Made by a program: the position numbers and the translations under genes. Below, piece after piece: positions 11,795-26,100 of a DNA stretch of 64,000 nt (the stretch's first letter is position 1; each line of letters begins with the position of its first letter). The notes beneath the pieces were generated by a model. That model was not told where the DNA came from. It did no database searches and saw only the letters and a program-made list of their open reading frames with translations. This stretch comes from Ichthyophonus hoferi (lineage: Eukaryota; Opisthokonta; Ichthyosporea; Ichthyophonida; Ichthyophonidae). Where the stretch lies: positions 42,859 to 106,858 of the forward strand of contig NAOQ01000118.1 of assembly GCA_002751075.1 (NCBI GenBank). Reading direction: 5' to 3'.

Positions 11795-13562
11795 TATGTC
11801 TTCAAAAGCAGTGATGTATAATATATATACTCGTATTTATATAGATGGATCTGTGGAAAAATTTATGTATATACATATGAGCATGATTAATTATAAATAT
11901 ATTTACTCATTTAATCTAAACCTGACGTATTCATTTATGCAGACTTCTATTGAAATTTACCCATTCAGTTACATTGATTTAGGCTGTGCATAATGCTTTT
12001 ATTAATGTAAATAATATTTGCATTATTCCAGCATCCAGTTAAACTAGCTGAACCTTTAGATTTGTTTTTTTTCATGCATGTAATTATAATAATATGATTA
12101 TATGTATGTATCGTTTATACCGATATACCATTTTAAAATATTTGTCTTTTAATAAATGTAATACTTTAATTATGTAATTTATAAATTACTTGCAAAATCG
12201 AGCATATACTTTGTAATTGATTTAGTTGTTTATGAAATAAGAAAAATGTAGTCATTGGTATGGGTCTTATGTAAAAACAGCAATGTAGCTAATATTTACG
12301 TAAACAACTGTATATCGAGTTGGTCTTAATACTTTTGCATCTAATTGATTCTTTCTGTAAAAAAATATGCAATCAAATAATTATTACATATAGTTTAATA
12401 CTCTGATATGTATAATAAAAACCACTTATTAATTGATAACATGTCAAGTTACAATGAGTAATCATTCTTTATATCTGTTTAGTGCATAGTTATGTGTTTT
12501 TAGAAAGAATGAAAAAAGATATTATATATAACAATACAGTGACGCACCATATTCAAGTGTTTCAAATAGTATTTGGGCTCAACGCTCTATTTACAAGTGT
12601 TAGAAAATACTAAATAAAAACTATAATTATTAATCACTGCTTGCTACACTAACTAATTCATAATCATCATTTGTTCCCTCTCAAACACAGGAAATTGTTC
12701 AATTTTAAAATTAAAGATTGGGAAAAAAGAAGGGGAAAGTCTGCAATAAAGCTACATGTATGTTAATGGACGTATGTATAAACACGTGAATATATGTATA
12801 TATAGATGAATAAAACTGCTAAATTGCGTTAAAATTCGAACGATATCAACTGTAGTAATGCAATCATATATTTAGTAAGCGAAAATGCATTATTTGGCTA
12901 CATAACTTAAGTTTACAATCTAATGTTTGTAATCTCCAGTAAATTTCAACGATTAATGTTAAACGTATACTAATAATTCTAAATCTTAACAATGCCAATC
13001 GATCATCTAAAGTAATTTTTAAATTGTTATTTACCTGTTTTTTCCCTCTACAACGCTTGAGAAATATACTTTCATTAAATTTCTAGCCCTATCAATTACT
13101 AGGGTTAGAACGGTTTTTACTTTTCGTCAAAACAGCATATTGGGTGCTGGGAGGAAATATACTTAGACAGTTTTAGCAATTTTGAAGAAAATAACAGTGA
13201 ATGATCAGTGGTTGTATACTTTTTAAACAAATAATAAATAAATAAACAATGATTTGGTCGATTAATTAATCTAAAAGATGTGCAAATGATTTGTAGTTAT
13301 TTCGTAAGAACCTACAATTTAAGGAATCATACGAAACCACAAGAAAAATACAGAAATATCTTGAGCATCAACACTCTAGGCCTATAAAGACCTTCGAATC
13401 GACTCCCAAAATTGAACCGAATCGGATTGAGGTGCAAACAGGATTCTTTCAAATTTTGACAAACTAATAAAGGAATGTTAGTATACTAAACATAAATACA
13501 TTTGAGTTTGCTTGTTATCAGTCTATTTATATTCTTTATTGCACTTCTCACTAGACAATACA
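11795..13562. other. Intergenic, no gene seen
   Basis: Very AT-rich stretch up to the ADRM1 start codon. A 65-codon frame at 11796-11993 begins at the LTR edge and is low-complexity (Y, I, M), so it is not taken as a gene. No TATA box or motif near 13500 is distinctive. Confidence 0.55.
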
Positions 13563-16500
13563 ATGTCTCTCTTTCCTACTGGACCCTCCGCCAAGAATGG
13601 CAATCTTCTGGAGTTCCGTGCTGGCCGTATGACTAAGGAGGGGAAATTAGTATCACCTGATGTTAGGAAGGGTCTAGTGTATATGTTGTTGGTATGTTTA
13701 TCAGCTGTTATATTTATCTATTTCCCTTATAAATTATATATATATATATTATAGTATGTAATTATTTTTGCAATTATTTTTACCATTATTTTGTTATATT
13801 TGTTATGTTAGCTTCTCCCAAACATAGACCCATTTCTATAGGCATATATTGTTGCTCTCTTTCTCTCTTTATCATATATATAACGTATACCCATCTAGCC
13901 ATATACACCACACACATACCTATGCACACTCCCCCGTTTATTACTAGCTTACAACTACATATGCACACTCTATTTCTTACCAAGCCTTCCCTATAGGATT
14001 GCATATACACAAGTTTATAGCATAACTATATAAATATATATATATACACTTATTTCCCGCCAATTGCCCCATTCTTGTCTTAGCCATCTCTGTATAATAT
14101 TTCTATATACAGGCCTATATATATATATATATTTATGTATTTTCCTCCCAAGCACATTTCAAATATATAATGTATTACCCAATTATTCTATATCACGCAG
14201 TTTCATATGCAAAAGAGGCAATCTTATCATCTTTTTATTGTTTCCTGTCTTTGTTTCTAATGGTGGGATGTGTGGTCATACTGACATATAATTGGTCCGT
14301 GTAGAGGGATGGATTGATGCACTTCTGCTGGAAGGACCGTAAGACTCAGAAAGAGGAAGAGGTATGTAGTGGGCAAGGTATCATAGCAACCACATGTATT
14401 ACTATTGATTCCTTCCACCATGACCAATCATCTACCGTAGAGTTAGACGCTTTTTTTCTCTTATACCTGTTCATTCACACACATCTTTTCAGCCAATCAT
14501 ACTCTTCCAATTCTATTGTGATTTTCTCATTTTCACAGTTGTTCCACTCCTCTCTCTCTCTCCTTCCTTCCATTCTTACCCCCACTTCCTTATATAGGGG
14601 TTGATTATCTTTCCCTCTGATGCCGAATTTGTCAAGGTAGAACAATCTAACCAGCGTGTATTCATGTTAAGATTTAAGGGCACTAGTCGTCGTCTGTTCT
14701 TCTGGATGCAGGAGGTAAGATGAGAAAACATTGTGCCAATGTAATATCTCTTTCTTTTCGTCAACTTCATCTCTCTCTCCTCATTCATATTCATATGCAC
14801 TGACATATAGCCTTTAATTTAACAACCCTCATTGATTGGTGTGATTGTTCATGCTATTATATGGTTGGTTACCTCATTATAATCCCTTCTTCTTTCCCTC
14901 TTTGTTCCTTATTTATCATTCTACATAGGTTATAATTAATAGAACTACTTATAGCAGTATGCATGGTCCTATGTGTTGTGTTTAATTAGTCCTATTATTT
15001 CCCTCTTTCCCAATTGGTTTATTGTCAGATACATTAATTAATGTATTACAGTTTGAAAATCATACTCTACCCCATATCCAGCGTCTCTTCCTTTTCCTTT
15101 TTTTATATATATATAGATAAAATCTCTTTTAAATGTGTATGTTTATATTTTTAGTTCTTTTGTTGATTAATTTAAAAGAACAAATTGGTTCTTCTTTCTT
15201 CTATCTCTATATAGAACACTCATTGGGTGGATTAAAGATAATGTGTGACGTGATTGGTCTATTATATCGATTATATTTACCAATGACATGTGCATATCCT
15301 TTTGGTTTAAATTAAATTCCGTTTAAATTTAAATTAAGATATGTAGGCTCATATATGGCTGTTGACTCGTTATGTGGACTGGCTATGTAATATTTACCCT
15401 TGCTGGCTGTTTTATTTGGCCAACCCACACAGCCCAAGGAAGATAATGACAATCTCTTGGTGAAACAAGTTAACTATTTAATTAACTGCCCCCCTACCTC
15501 TAACAGTGGTAAGATTACTGTATACATGTGTGGAACTATAGTGGAGTATAACAATAGTATAATATAGAGGGATGTAGTATGACATTGTATAAGAGAGTCC
15601 AGTAGAGTATGATATAGTATAGTAAAGGGTGATATAATATAAATTAGTTTAATATAGTATGACGTAGTATAAGATATTATAAAATGGTGTAACATAGTAT
15701 GATATAGTATGATATATTATAAGCTAGTATGGTATAGTACAGGTAATGTAGTCCTTCTATATATTACATTCTCGCACTCCTCTCTATTTTTTCTTCCTTT
15801 CATATACTCTACCTTATGTCTTCCTGTCTTTAGTTAGTACCACTAACACGCCTTGTAGATTTAGTTGTACCACATTGAGGTATAAGCACGTATGTTTATA
15901 CATATGATATACATACATATACTCTCATAGCTGTATATATTTGTATATTTGTATATCTCTTTTATCTCATTCTATGTCTCTTCTTTTATCTCACAGGTGA
16001 CCCTTTCGCCGATGTTGACTTTGATACGGTAAGCTCTCTGTCTCTCACACTGTCTCTCTTCACTCCACTCCACCTCACTATTTTTTCTTGTTACTAGATA
16101 GAGTAAGTTCTATACTATTTTATCATCTATGGACCCAATATTATATGATATTCTTTGTGTAATTATTGTATTAATATGTATAGAGTTATACTTCGATGAG
16201 GAAATGTATGTGTACCTCTGTGTGTATGTATGGGTGGACCTTGGTTATTAATGCTATACACCCAGTATATATTATGTTATTGTAGTATATATATGTAAGG
16301 TAGTATGCTATTATATTACCATACGATGCTACTATTATACTGTTACTCTGTTATACTATTATACTATTATAATGTCACTAACCCTATCTGCCTTACCCTC
16401 CACGCTAGTTGGACAGCCTTGCTAGACCTATTCCTGAAGTTGTAGAGGAGTCCGAAGCTGTCCCACCCACTGAGTATATTCCCTTATCTATATGTTTCTT

Positions 16501-18723
16501 TTAAAAATCCTCCATACAGATCTCTGAACTAAAATTTAATAATTATATATCTAATGCGTATAGTTGAAGTAGATTAGCTCCGGAAATTCTAGTGCATTAT
16601 AATTGGCCATAAATTATAGATCATGTTTTCCATTAGTTACCTGTTATTTCTCTTATCTACAGGCGTATTTTTTTTTTGGGAATTTTAATATAGTCATACA
16701 TGCCATTACATATTCTTACAGCTTTGGCTTTGTTTATTATTTTTAAAAGTTTTTATTGATGTATATGTACATTGCGATGCTGTCCTCTGTATTTCTGGTT
16801 AATAAAATATAATATAATATAGTATAGTATAGCTGTCTTCACTCTTTTTTTTATCTTGAGTATAATTATTGAATGATTCTGGCGGAGCAACCAAGCCTCA
16901 CTCCCTTTTACACAATTTTTACTGGTGTTATTTTTACCGTACAGTTATTTCATTTTTGTTCTTATTCATTTTTTTCTAGTTTCACATTATGTATTGTTAG
17001 CTATATGTACATTTCTCTTTCATGTCCAGTCCGCCTTATGCAGTGTTAATCTCCTTCTATTTAGAGAGGTACTTCATATATATATATATATACTATTACT
17101 GTAAATAGACCGTAAAATAAATATGTATATGTACTTAGTTGTAACCAAAAGGGAAGGGATAGTAGGGAGAGATTCTAATTATTGCTTAATCACGTCTGGT
17201 TATTAGGGCTCCAGAAGCTCCAGTGGTCACTCTCATAGGAGGCCATGTGCCTACACCTGAAGAACTGACTGCCCTGCAAAAATTACTCTCAGGGATTAGC
17301 ATGCCTGGTAAGGGTGTTGTGTTCTGTTGCAATGTGCATACATTGTGGGATAGATAGAGAGATAGATAGGTGTGTAGGTAGGTAGATAGAAGCATATATG
17401 CATACATACATACATACATACATAAATGCATGTATAATGAATTGCTTCATTACTATCTTACCTATTATCTTACATACCATCATACACATACCCCACCCCC
17501 TCTTCGTTCCCCAGACAACCTCAATCTCACCGATGTCCTTACTTCCGATGTACTTTCTCCCCTGCTGTCTGACGAGGCAGCCCTAGAGACCCTTAAACCC
17601 TTCCTCCCCCTCCCCCACACCCCCGAGGCTATGAACGCGGTAATCAAGTCGCCTCAGTTTGTTCAGGTTAGTATCTTGGCTGTTACTTTTATACATTGTT
17701 ATTGTGTTACTACTACTTATTACTTGTTATTTATTGTTATTTAGTAATCCGGTTTATTATTTGTATACTTGCTGTATTTCTCTTTAGTGTTAGAGTTTTA
17801 TTCCGTTTAAATACATATACCTGTGTTTGTGTATATATCAAACCCATACTGCCATGATATCATACATACATACATATTGTTATACTATTATTCCCTCCAT
17901 ACCTGGTTCTTAGAGTACTGTCATTATATTTATCTTTAACACTCAATCTATTATTATAATATACACTCCGTTTACCTACCAGGAATGGAGGGAGTTTATT
18001 GTATAGAACTGCTTCTTACGTGCCTATATGCTGCACATTTAGCTATCTACATATACTTGTATAGGTATTTGGATTGTTTTTTTTAAAAAAATATTTATAA
18101 ATATTGTTTCTTACAGGCTCTCCAAGCGTTTAATTCTGCACTTAAGTCAGGCCAGGTGTCTTCATCCCAATTGGGAGTCGGATCTGACAATCAACAATTT
18201 ACTAGTATAAATCACTTCTTATCCAGTCATTCTCTCCTTTAAATTTTAAATATTTTTTAGTGTTAACAGGGAGCTGCATATATACCTAGACAAGTTTATT
18301 GAGATATTTTAGATGTGTTAATAGGAACTGCGGAGTAATGTGTATGTATCATGGTATACCCTAGTGTGATTATGGAATGTAATATGAAAAAATATCAAAT
18401 AAAACACTCGCAGTATATAATGCTTAATGCAGTAGACCAAAATAAAATAGAATATAATATAACAAATATTATTTATTTTAATTATATACTATGTATTTTA
18501 TAATTTAGCTGAATATCTGTACTACAACCATACTAGATTATAATACTATTTCCTTCGTCTCTAACGCTATACCTCTCACATAGGGGTGGATGCTTTTGTC
18601 AAGGCACTGCAAGCAGATGTAGACAGTAAGAAAGAGAAAGAAAAAGAAAAAGAGCAAGAGAAAGAGCAAGAGAAGGAAGAAGAAGCAAGTGATAAGATGG
18701 ACGTGGATGAGCCAGCCGTCTAA
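13563..18723 (+). CDS. ADRM1: Proteasomal ubiquitin receptor ADRM1/Rpn13
   Basis: Subunit of the 19S proteasome cap. It binds ubiquitin chains through an N-terminal PRU domain and the deubiquitinase UCHL5 through a C-terminal DEUBAD domain. Ten exons join in phase: 13563-13691, 14305-14361, 14598-14714, 15433-15508, 15997-16028, 16409-16473, 17207-17307, 17515-17666, 18117-18204 and 18584-18723. They give 318 residues (human 407). PRU, about residues 12-125: [56 protein letters not shown], about 193-280: [34 protein letters not shown]. The linker is shorter and less Ser-rich than the human one. The tail is a Lys/Glu run ending MDVDEPAV. The start is the first ATG and matches the family N-terminus. 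Introns 4 and 7 carry minisatellites. Confidence 0.95.
15525..15735. repeat. AT-rich minisatellite, ADRM1 intron 4
   Basis: Degenerate repeats of a TAGTATGATATAGTAT-like unit. Open frames across it are artefacts of the repeat. Confidence 0.7.
17345..17425. repeat. GATA/GTAG and CATA tetranucleotide repeats, ADRM1 intron 7
   Basis: A GATA/GTAG run followed by (CATA)n, lying between two exons. It produces spurious frames on both strands. Confidence 0.8.
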
Positions 18724-18741
18724 TTTAGTGTCTTTTTTTAT

Positions 18742-18747
18742 AATAAA
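18742..18747 (+). terminator. Polyadenylation signal of ADRM1
   Basis: AATAAA lies 18 nt after the ADRM1 stop codon, in a T-rich 3' flank. It is the nearest canonical signal. Confidence 0.6.
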
Positions 18748-18889
18748 CGGACTGATATGATAGTACGGTCAAATCAGGTTTAAAACACTGCATTGCTATT
18801 AATAATGGTGCTTACCTATCCTAGTCTTTATTGCTTTATGCTTTTGTATTGGTTTTTATAATTTTATTTGAGGTAGTTGGTTCCGCTGA

Positions 18890-19265
18890 CACCGTGTGTT
18901 AGTATTCTAATGCGATAGTGTTAGTGGTATAATGTTACATAGTTTGGTAATGTTATAGTGTTATAGTACTATATTGTTACAATTGTACAACATTATAATG
19001 CTATACAGTGTCATAGTGTTATGGTGTTATAGTGCTATAGTGTTACATAGTATTTAAATGTTTTTGTTAGTGTACTACAGTATTACAATGTTATATAGTG
19101 TTATATTGCTACAATGCTATAGTATTATAAAGTTAAATGGTGTTTTAGTGTTAGTGTTAGTGGATACAGTATTACAATGTTATATAGTGTTATATTGTAA
19201 CAATATAACACTGTTTTAATGCTTTGCAGTGCTAGTGTTATGGTATTATAGTGCTATATTGTTAT
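18890..19265. repeat. GTTATAGTGCTATA-type minisatellite
   Basis: Degenerate units of about 10-20 bp (GTGTTATAGTGCTATAGT and variants) just downstream of ADRM1. Confidence 0.75.
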
Positions 19266-20168
19266 AGTGGCATGATTGAAATTCGAAATAATGTCTTCCG
19301 TGGATCACATGCCTGACTATATGTTAGTAGGCTTCCATTCAATGAAAGATAAACCAATTTTTTGCCTTGCAAATGTGGGGGTTGAAGTTAGCACCATATC
19401 TGCTACAGACACTTTAAACAACATATATAGGTGAATGGCTGGGTGAAATCTAATATTATCTGATGCATGCAATGTGTATGATTATCATCATGTTCTATAT
19501 ATACTTATAGTTACGTACTCCACATTCATATTATAATTCTATCTTTAATGAACACCTACTTATTTCTTTATATAAACACATCCCATCTACGGTAATTTAC
19601 ATTTGTCAGCTTTTAAGAGGTGGTATACTTAAATCATTACTTCTTCAATCCATCACATTTATTCTCGTTTTTATCCGTGTGTGGACATGATAGTCTACTA
19701 TGAGAATTTACGGCAGCCTACTTAAAGTAGTGAGCGAGTCAAAAATGTGGAAAAGAGCAAGAAAAAAATTAAAAGAGATTTCTGACGAATGCTGTATCGA
19801 ATATAACATAGGGTAAGGCGTCAATATTTATAATTATCTAATTGCTTAATGCCGGGTTTTGAAGGTTTTATGGTTGTCTTAATCTATGACACTATTGCAA
19901 AACCATATGAAGCTTCACGCGATTCTCCGCTACGATTAGATCTGGTTATTTGAGCCTGCTATATTTAAGATTGAGTTGGCAACCACATTTAATCTATGAG
20001 ATCAAGTTCCTGACTTGATTATCTTGGATCAACTTAATTAAAAAGCATTCCTTACTCCAAGCAATGTATAGCATGGCTTGTCAATGAATACATACTGGTA
20101 AAAAGAGAACTAGAATACTTCCAACCGTTGCTATTCTACTCCAGGTATGTATAAATATAGCCTGATAA
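19266..20168. other. Intergenic with two small coding-like frames
   Basis: Two short plus-strand frames look less random than their surroundings: 19277-19420 (47 codons, starts MSSVDHMPDYMLVGFHS) and 19700-19815 (38 codons, MRIYGSLLKVVSES, running into a GGTAAGG donor-like site). No downstream exons were found before the SERGEF 3' end, and I recognise neither. They may be gene fragments or chance. Confidence 0.3.
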
Positions 20169-23100
20169 TCATCCGTCTAATTGCATCAGGGCCATTGTGT
20201 GACCATAGCCTGTCCCAACCAGTACACACTTTCCATTAATCGGGAGGGGGGGCATGGGAATTGATTGGTTAGTTGTCATGCCATTCCCACATGGTCCATG
20301 CTCATTCCACCCCCAGGTTACTATCTGTCCCGATGCTGTTGAAGCCCCATATTAGGAAAGGTTATTGCCCGGTCTGTTTATTAATATATTTATTTATCTC
20401 ATCATTTGCTTCTACTCCGCCTCGCACGCCTACATATATATATTGACATGTGCCCATTAATATGCATTTATACACAATATAATATGGTAAATCTGTATAA
20501 ATATTAAGAATATTTGATCACATATAGCATAATATGTAGTAGTATTTCAATAATTAAAAGGATTCTCACAATCTGTGAACATGCTTATATATTATACTTG
20601 TCTAAATATACACACATTCTTATATAAAAATAATAAATACAAGTATATACAGGTCGCGATCCTATATTGACAGTGTTTTTAAAATATACACCCGTCCATC
20701 CATCATGCTATAGGATATATAATATATTTCCGATATATATTAAAGAGTATTTAAGAGAATTGTACAGAATACTGCCTTATTGGTTATATTATTACTGCTA
20801 TTATTTGAATGGTAAATGATTTTTGATGTAGGCAAAACAAGTATAAACATATACTGATATATATATGGCTGCATATGCATTTATATGTTCAAACTTACAC
20901 CCAGGTATTGGGTGATAAAGTTACATATACATGTTCCAGGCATGTGTAGATCATGTCCAATTTTAGAGTTTTAAAACCTAAACTAAGTAAGTAATATCCC
21001 ATTGTCTTTTATTATAAGGCCTGCAGCCAATCCCATGCCAAGATGTAGTACCCAATCGCAGTAGATAAAATAATGACGAATGAAATTATATCTACTAAGC
21101 AACTATTAAAAATAAAGTAGCACAAATTTATAACAATGGTGCCAACATTAAATCAAATCTAAAAACCTAAGCAAATTAAAAATGACTTATTATTGGGCAA
21201 TGGGTTATATATGGATTGTGATAAAGGCCCAATATAGGCATGTAAATATAAATAACAGTAAATATATGCCCACTTACCATCTATGGCAATGGCATGTTCC
21301 GCACCCAATGAAAGCTAAGCAAAAAGCGTTGGTGTTAGGTCATTGGCTCCAAAATATTAGTATGAAGGTAATATTCATGACCCAAAAATAAATGTCCATG
21401 AAATTATTTTTTTTTAAAAAATTTAAACTTCTATAGCCAATTATCTTTCCACCTAAGATACAAAATATATATATATAATAACCATACAAATAATTGTATA
21501 TAAACTTTTTTTTTAAGAAAAAAAAAGCATTAAATAAAACCTATTGGCAGTATCTTGGAATATAAAATATAAAAGCAGAAAGAAAAAGATCATGAAATGA
21601 GACCATACAATGCTAAGCACTACGTCATATATATAACTATATCCATGCAAGCTACTATATATCTAATATATTATTATGGGCGTCACGACAGGGTGCATAA
21701 CGATTATCGCCTAGCATACCTGCTTGCATTCATGCAATGATTGGACAATAGTTGGCCCTGATGATGGCTGATTGGCTGAGTTCGAGGTACCAATACCTAG
21801 TTGCCCGTAGTCATTGCGGCCCCAGGCAACTGTATCTCCATTGGCTAAGAGATATACATACACATGTATATGTGTATGTATGTATGCAAGTATGTATGTA
21901 TTTATGTGCGTATGTGTGTAAGTATAGGAATATATACAATATAATATAATATAATATAATATATTATATTATATTATATTATAGCATAACATAACACAAC
22001 ACAACACCACATAGAAATATACATTTTAAGATATATTTTCATTTTTCATTCAATAAGTATGTTACTTTGATTTAACTCGCCAATAATAAAGAAAGGAATC
22101 GCGCAAAACACATGAAAAAACATAATAGGAAAAAAAGAATAGGATTGGTGGAATTCCTAATAAGGAGATGGGGTAGAGCAATGCAGAGAGCTAATTGGAT
22201 TTGCAACATATACCACAATTAACATCCAATTAATTCATCAGCATAAGAAAATTTTGACTTGGATGAAAGTCTCAAAATAATTAATATCCCAGGGATACCT
22301 ATATGTAAATTATAAGGGGTGGGAAAATATACTCATTATCGCCATTACATGACTCCAACCCGAATGAATGGATTGGATAGCACACGAGTGGTCCAATTGA
22401 ACACGAGTGGGCTTCCATATATGGTTACCATGGCGACTGTAGAGATTTTTAATTAGTGGGGTATATTTACAACACAATTCAATTAATTTAATTCATACCA
22501 TTTCAATTCTCTGTAGATCAATCACATCACATACGAACAGCAATTTCTTATACTTAAATTGCCTCTTCCAATCGTTGAGGGGCTCTAAGTCAATTTTTAA
22601 TTTTTAATTTTATAACACATCAGTCAATTACAAGCACAGTGTTAGATTCACCGGACAATGAGGTACCTTTAAATAGCTTAAAAATTAGTTATTAATTAAA
22701 CTTTAAAGTAAAAAGAAGATGATGATACTAAAGATCAAAATAAATTTTAAATAAGTAGCTAAGACTATTTGTGATTCAGCCATTAATACATGACCTCATA
22801 CACGTCATTGTGACGATATAGAAACTTACATCATCTCGGGTGGACTGGCCAGACACTGCCCAAACTTGTTATTGCCAAAGGTATACAATACCCCTGTGGC
22901 TATAGGTAGGGAGTGCGGTAAATAGGTAGGTAGATATCCATATATGTTTTTTGTATGCTTGTGTATATGTATGACTGTGCGCTGGCAAAATAGTATATAA
23001 GTATATAAGTATATAAGTATTTTTATATAAATATATGTGTGTAGCAAAAAACAAAGCAAAATATATTGCTAGGGGGTAGGCATACAAACCAATAGAAAGA

Positions 23101-26100
23101 AGAGACCAATACGTTAGAGGAAAGATCAAACAGTTATAGAGTTGATTGGATATATGTCACTAAATGACTAAATATATAAGCACATACAGATTATTATTTC
23201 TATTATTAATATTAGCATTCTAAATTATTACATATATTATTATACTATTACTGTTATTCAATATATGTATATACTATCCTATGCACTAACACATATCTAT
23301 CTATCTAACTATATATACATACCGGTAAGTAATACAGTGTGCTGCTGTCCTGTTGCTATGTCAACAATGCGCTCTTCCAAACCTGGCACTATACAGGGTA
23401 GGAAAGATAAATATACGTCTACAGAATAAGATATAATATATAAATAGAATAAAGGTAATATATATAATTATATATACATATAATAGTAATAATAGTAATA
23501 AAATCTAACATAAATATGCAGCCATGCTATTGGCTAAATAAAAATTAAGGACCTTTTAGAGGGTATAACCATGGTCAGATTTGTATTTTTAAACTAGATA
23601 TTTAAATTTTAAATGTTTATTTTCCGGGTAGATAGCCTTAGATCTTTTGCCTAATTTCGATTATTCCAAAGGATAATTAGCAGCTTAAAAAATACATATT
23701 ATAAAGCAATAGAATATTTTATATAACAACGATAGGACGATATATAAATTAAAGAGAACCAGTTGTATTAAAGCATATTGGGATCGTAGTAGTTAACCTT
23801 GCAAGGGTAAATTAACATAATTTTTGGCATTTTAATAGGTGAGATGGTGATTAATATTAATAACAGCGATGCATCTAAGAGATCTAGAGGCAATTCAAAG
23901 TTATTAACTATAACTGCAGCCAATCAAAACATTTCATACATTATATATAACCACAATCTAACCTATATGGCATCATGATATAAATAGAAAACCAATGAAT
24001 AAATTGGAACTCAAAGTAGAGATGAGAACTGTAGTATTGTCTTGAAATTCTTTTTGAGATTAACCTAGTAATCGCTGATTTAGAGCTTGCATTGGTTAAT
24101 AGTAAGCGATTAATAACTAGTACCAGTATTTAATAACATATTAATCACTCTAATGACCAAATAATTATTATCATGTTTTTGCGTCCCACATCCCATTCAT
24201 ATTTAGATATCATGAGGAATGTACATATTTGTGCTATATAAACAATAATTGCTGATTATACAAATTATTTTATATCAATCACCATCCAGCGTTCCGTGGA
24301 TAGATATATACATATATAGATCTATTATATATATATCCAAAGCAATTGGTTGGTACTAGTACTATATAGTTTGGTTTGATTGACTCGCTATCATCGACCC
24401 AAATCAATTTGACTTTTGTACTAGTCCATTATATAATGTGTAACCCTGGACCAATGATTACAGAGTATAAATGTAATAAACAAATCAATGACGTTTATTA
24501 ATACTGCCTATTTATAAACTGCATGGTATACATCCAATTATTAAACCAATGTATCTAGAATTATAAAAGCACGCTCTACATATCAAACCCATATCTTACC
24601 TAATGTGGGTGTATGACTCAGTTTCACAGATTCACCCAATCCTAATTGGCCATGTCTATTTACCCCCCAGGTGAACACACTGCCATTGGCTGTAGGGGGG
24701 GAGATTATTATAAGTATGGTTAATTACCATATATGATTATCTAACTAGATATTATTAAGTATTTATTATAAATATTGTATATATATCTATCATTGCCCTT
24801 ACACCCATAATACATATTACTTATTGGATATTAAAATATAAATATATGTATAGACAAACATAAAACTATAAATATTTGCACTTATTTATATGATTTATAG
24901 TATGTATAATAATATAATTATTAATAATTGCATCCAGTCATATATACGTACACGTTAATGCCACACTATGCCTCATCCCTGCGCAAATCTTAATTACCTT
25001 CAAGTCCCCGGGGATCTGAATTAAAAATTAATTAGATCATTGCTGTTTTAATTAACTCATTTGGCATAATCAGTCTAATCTAATTAATTACTGAAATCAT
25101 CCTATGACGCACTCACGCATATACGTAAATTATATCAGCTACAATATGGAGTTAAATTACTTGATTTGATTAGCTTAATTAACTTAATTACTTCAAAAAG
25201 ATTATTACAACCAAAAGCCATATTCTTAATAATATAATTAATAATTACTTTAATTAGTTGGACTAATTAATTACTTATGCCTATTAAAGCAAACAATCTT
25301 ATTGGAACACTAATTATTTACCACTAACACCAACTCCTGTAATTATATAATCTAAGGAATTTAATTATTCATGCTGGTCATTGAACAAATATCATAAAGT
25401 TTAATTTCGGATTTTCGCAGGGATTCTTTTGAATAAAGGGCCAATAATTACAAATGATTTAAATAAATCCTATGGAAGTCATAAATTACATCTGCAATCT
25501 CACAGGCAAATCTGCAAAAATTGGCGTTTATTTCAAACTATTGCTGGATATACAATTGGTCAATATTTTTTAAAACATTAGAAAAAATATATTAACTTAT
25601 GACCTACTCGATTGTATAGATAACTTTTAATAAAAGTTCTAAAAAAACTAAGAATCATAAGTTAACACACACTTAACGCTATATAAATATATTATAACTA
25701 TATCATACGGTCGCCTGCATAATATTATCTATTTTTGAATTGCCGCTTAGATTTAAGTATTAAATTTATTTAATTAGATAAAATGAGTCCTGTACATCTA
25801 TTCTTACAGGCTTATAAATTAAGTCACATAAATTAACCAATAGTAAGTGACAAAAAAGTATTGATACAAATAATATTATATCAAGCCTGGCGTTGTGACA
25901 TGATAATAAACTTCCTTGACCAATAAGCAAAAGTATTTAAAATGAATATGAATATACGCAAATAAACAGATAACTATATATATCACTAAATAACTATGCA
26001 ATAAAATATAAATTAAGTGTATATCTACTGACGCATATAGGCTAATATCCAAATATTAATTATTATTATTTTAAAATACATCAACCACTCTAACCTACCT

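Noticed and set aside
19700-19815. First exon of a purine-synthesis gene (PFAS-like start)
   Set aside because: Only a vague resemblance over about 25 residues, and no further exons before SERGEF.
22500-22605. Possible extra SERGEF exon
   Set aside because: The frame contains stops in the required phase; exon 22436-22333 joins directly to 22899-22830 in phase and continues the RCC1 repeat.
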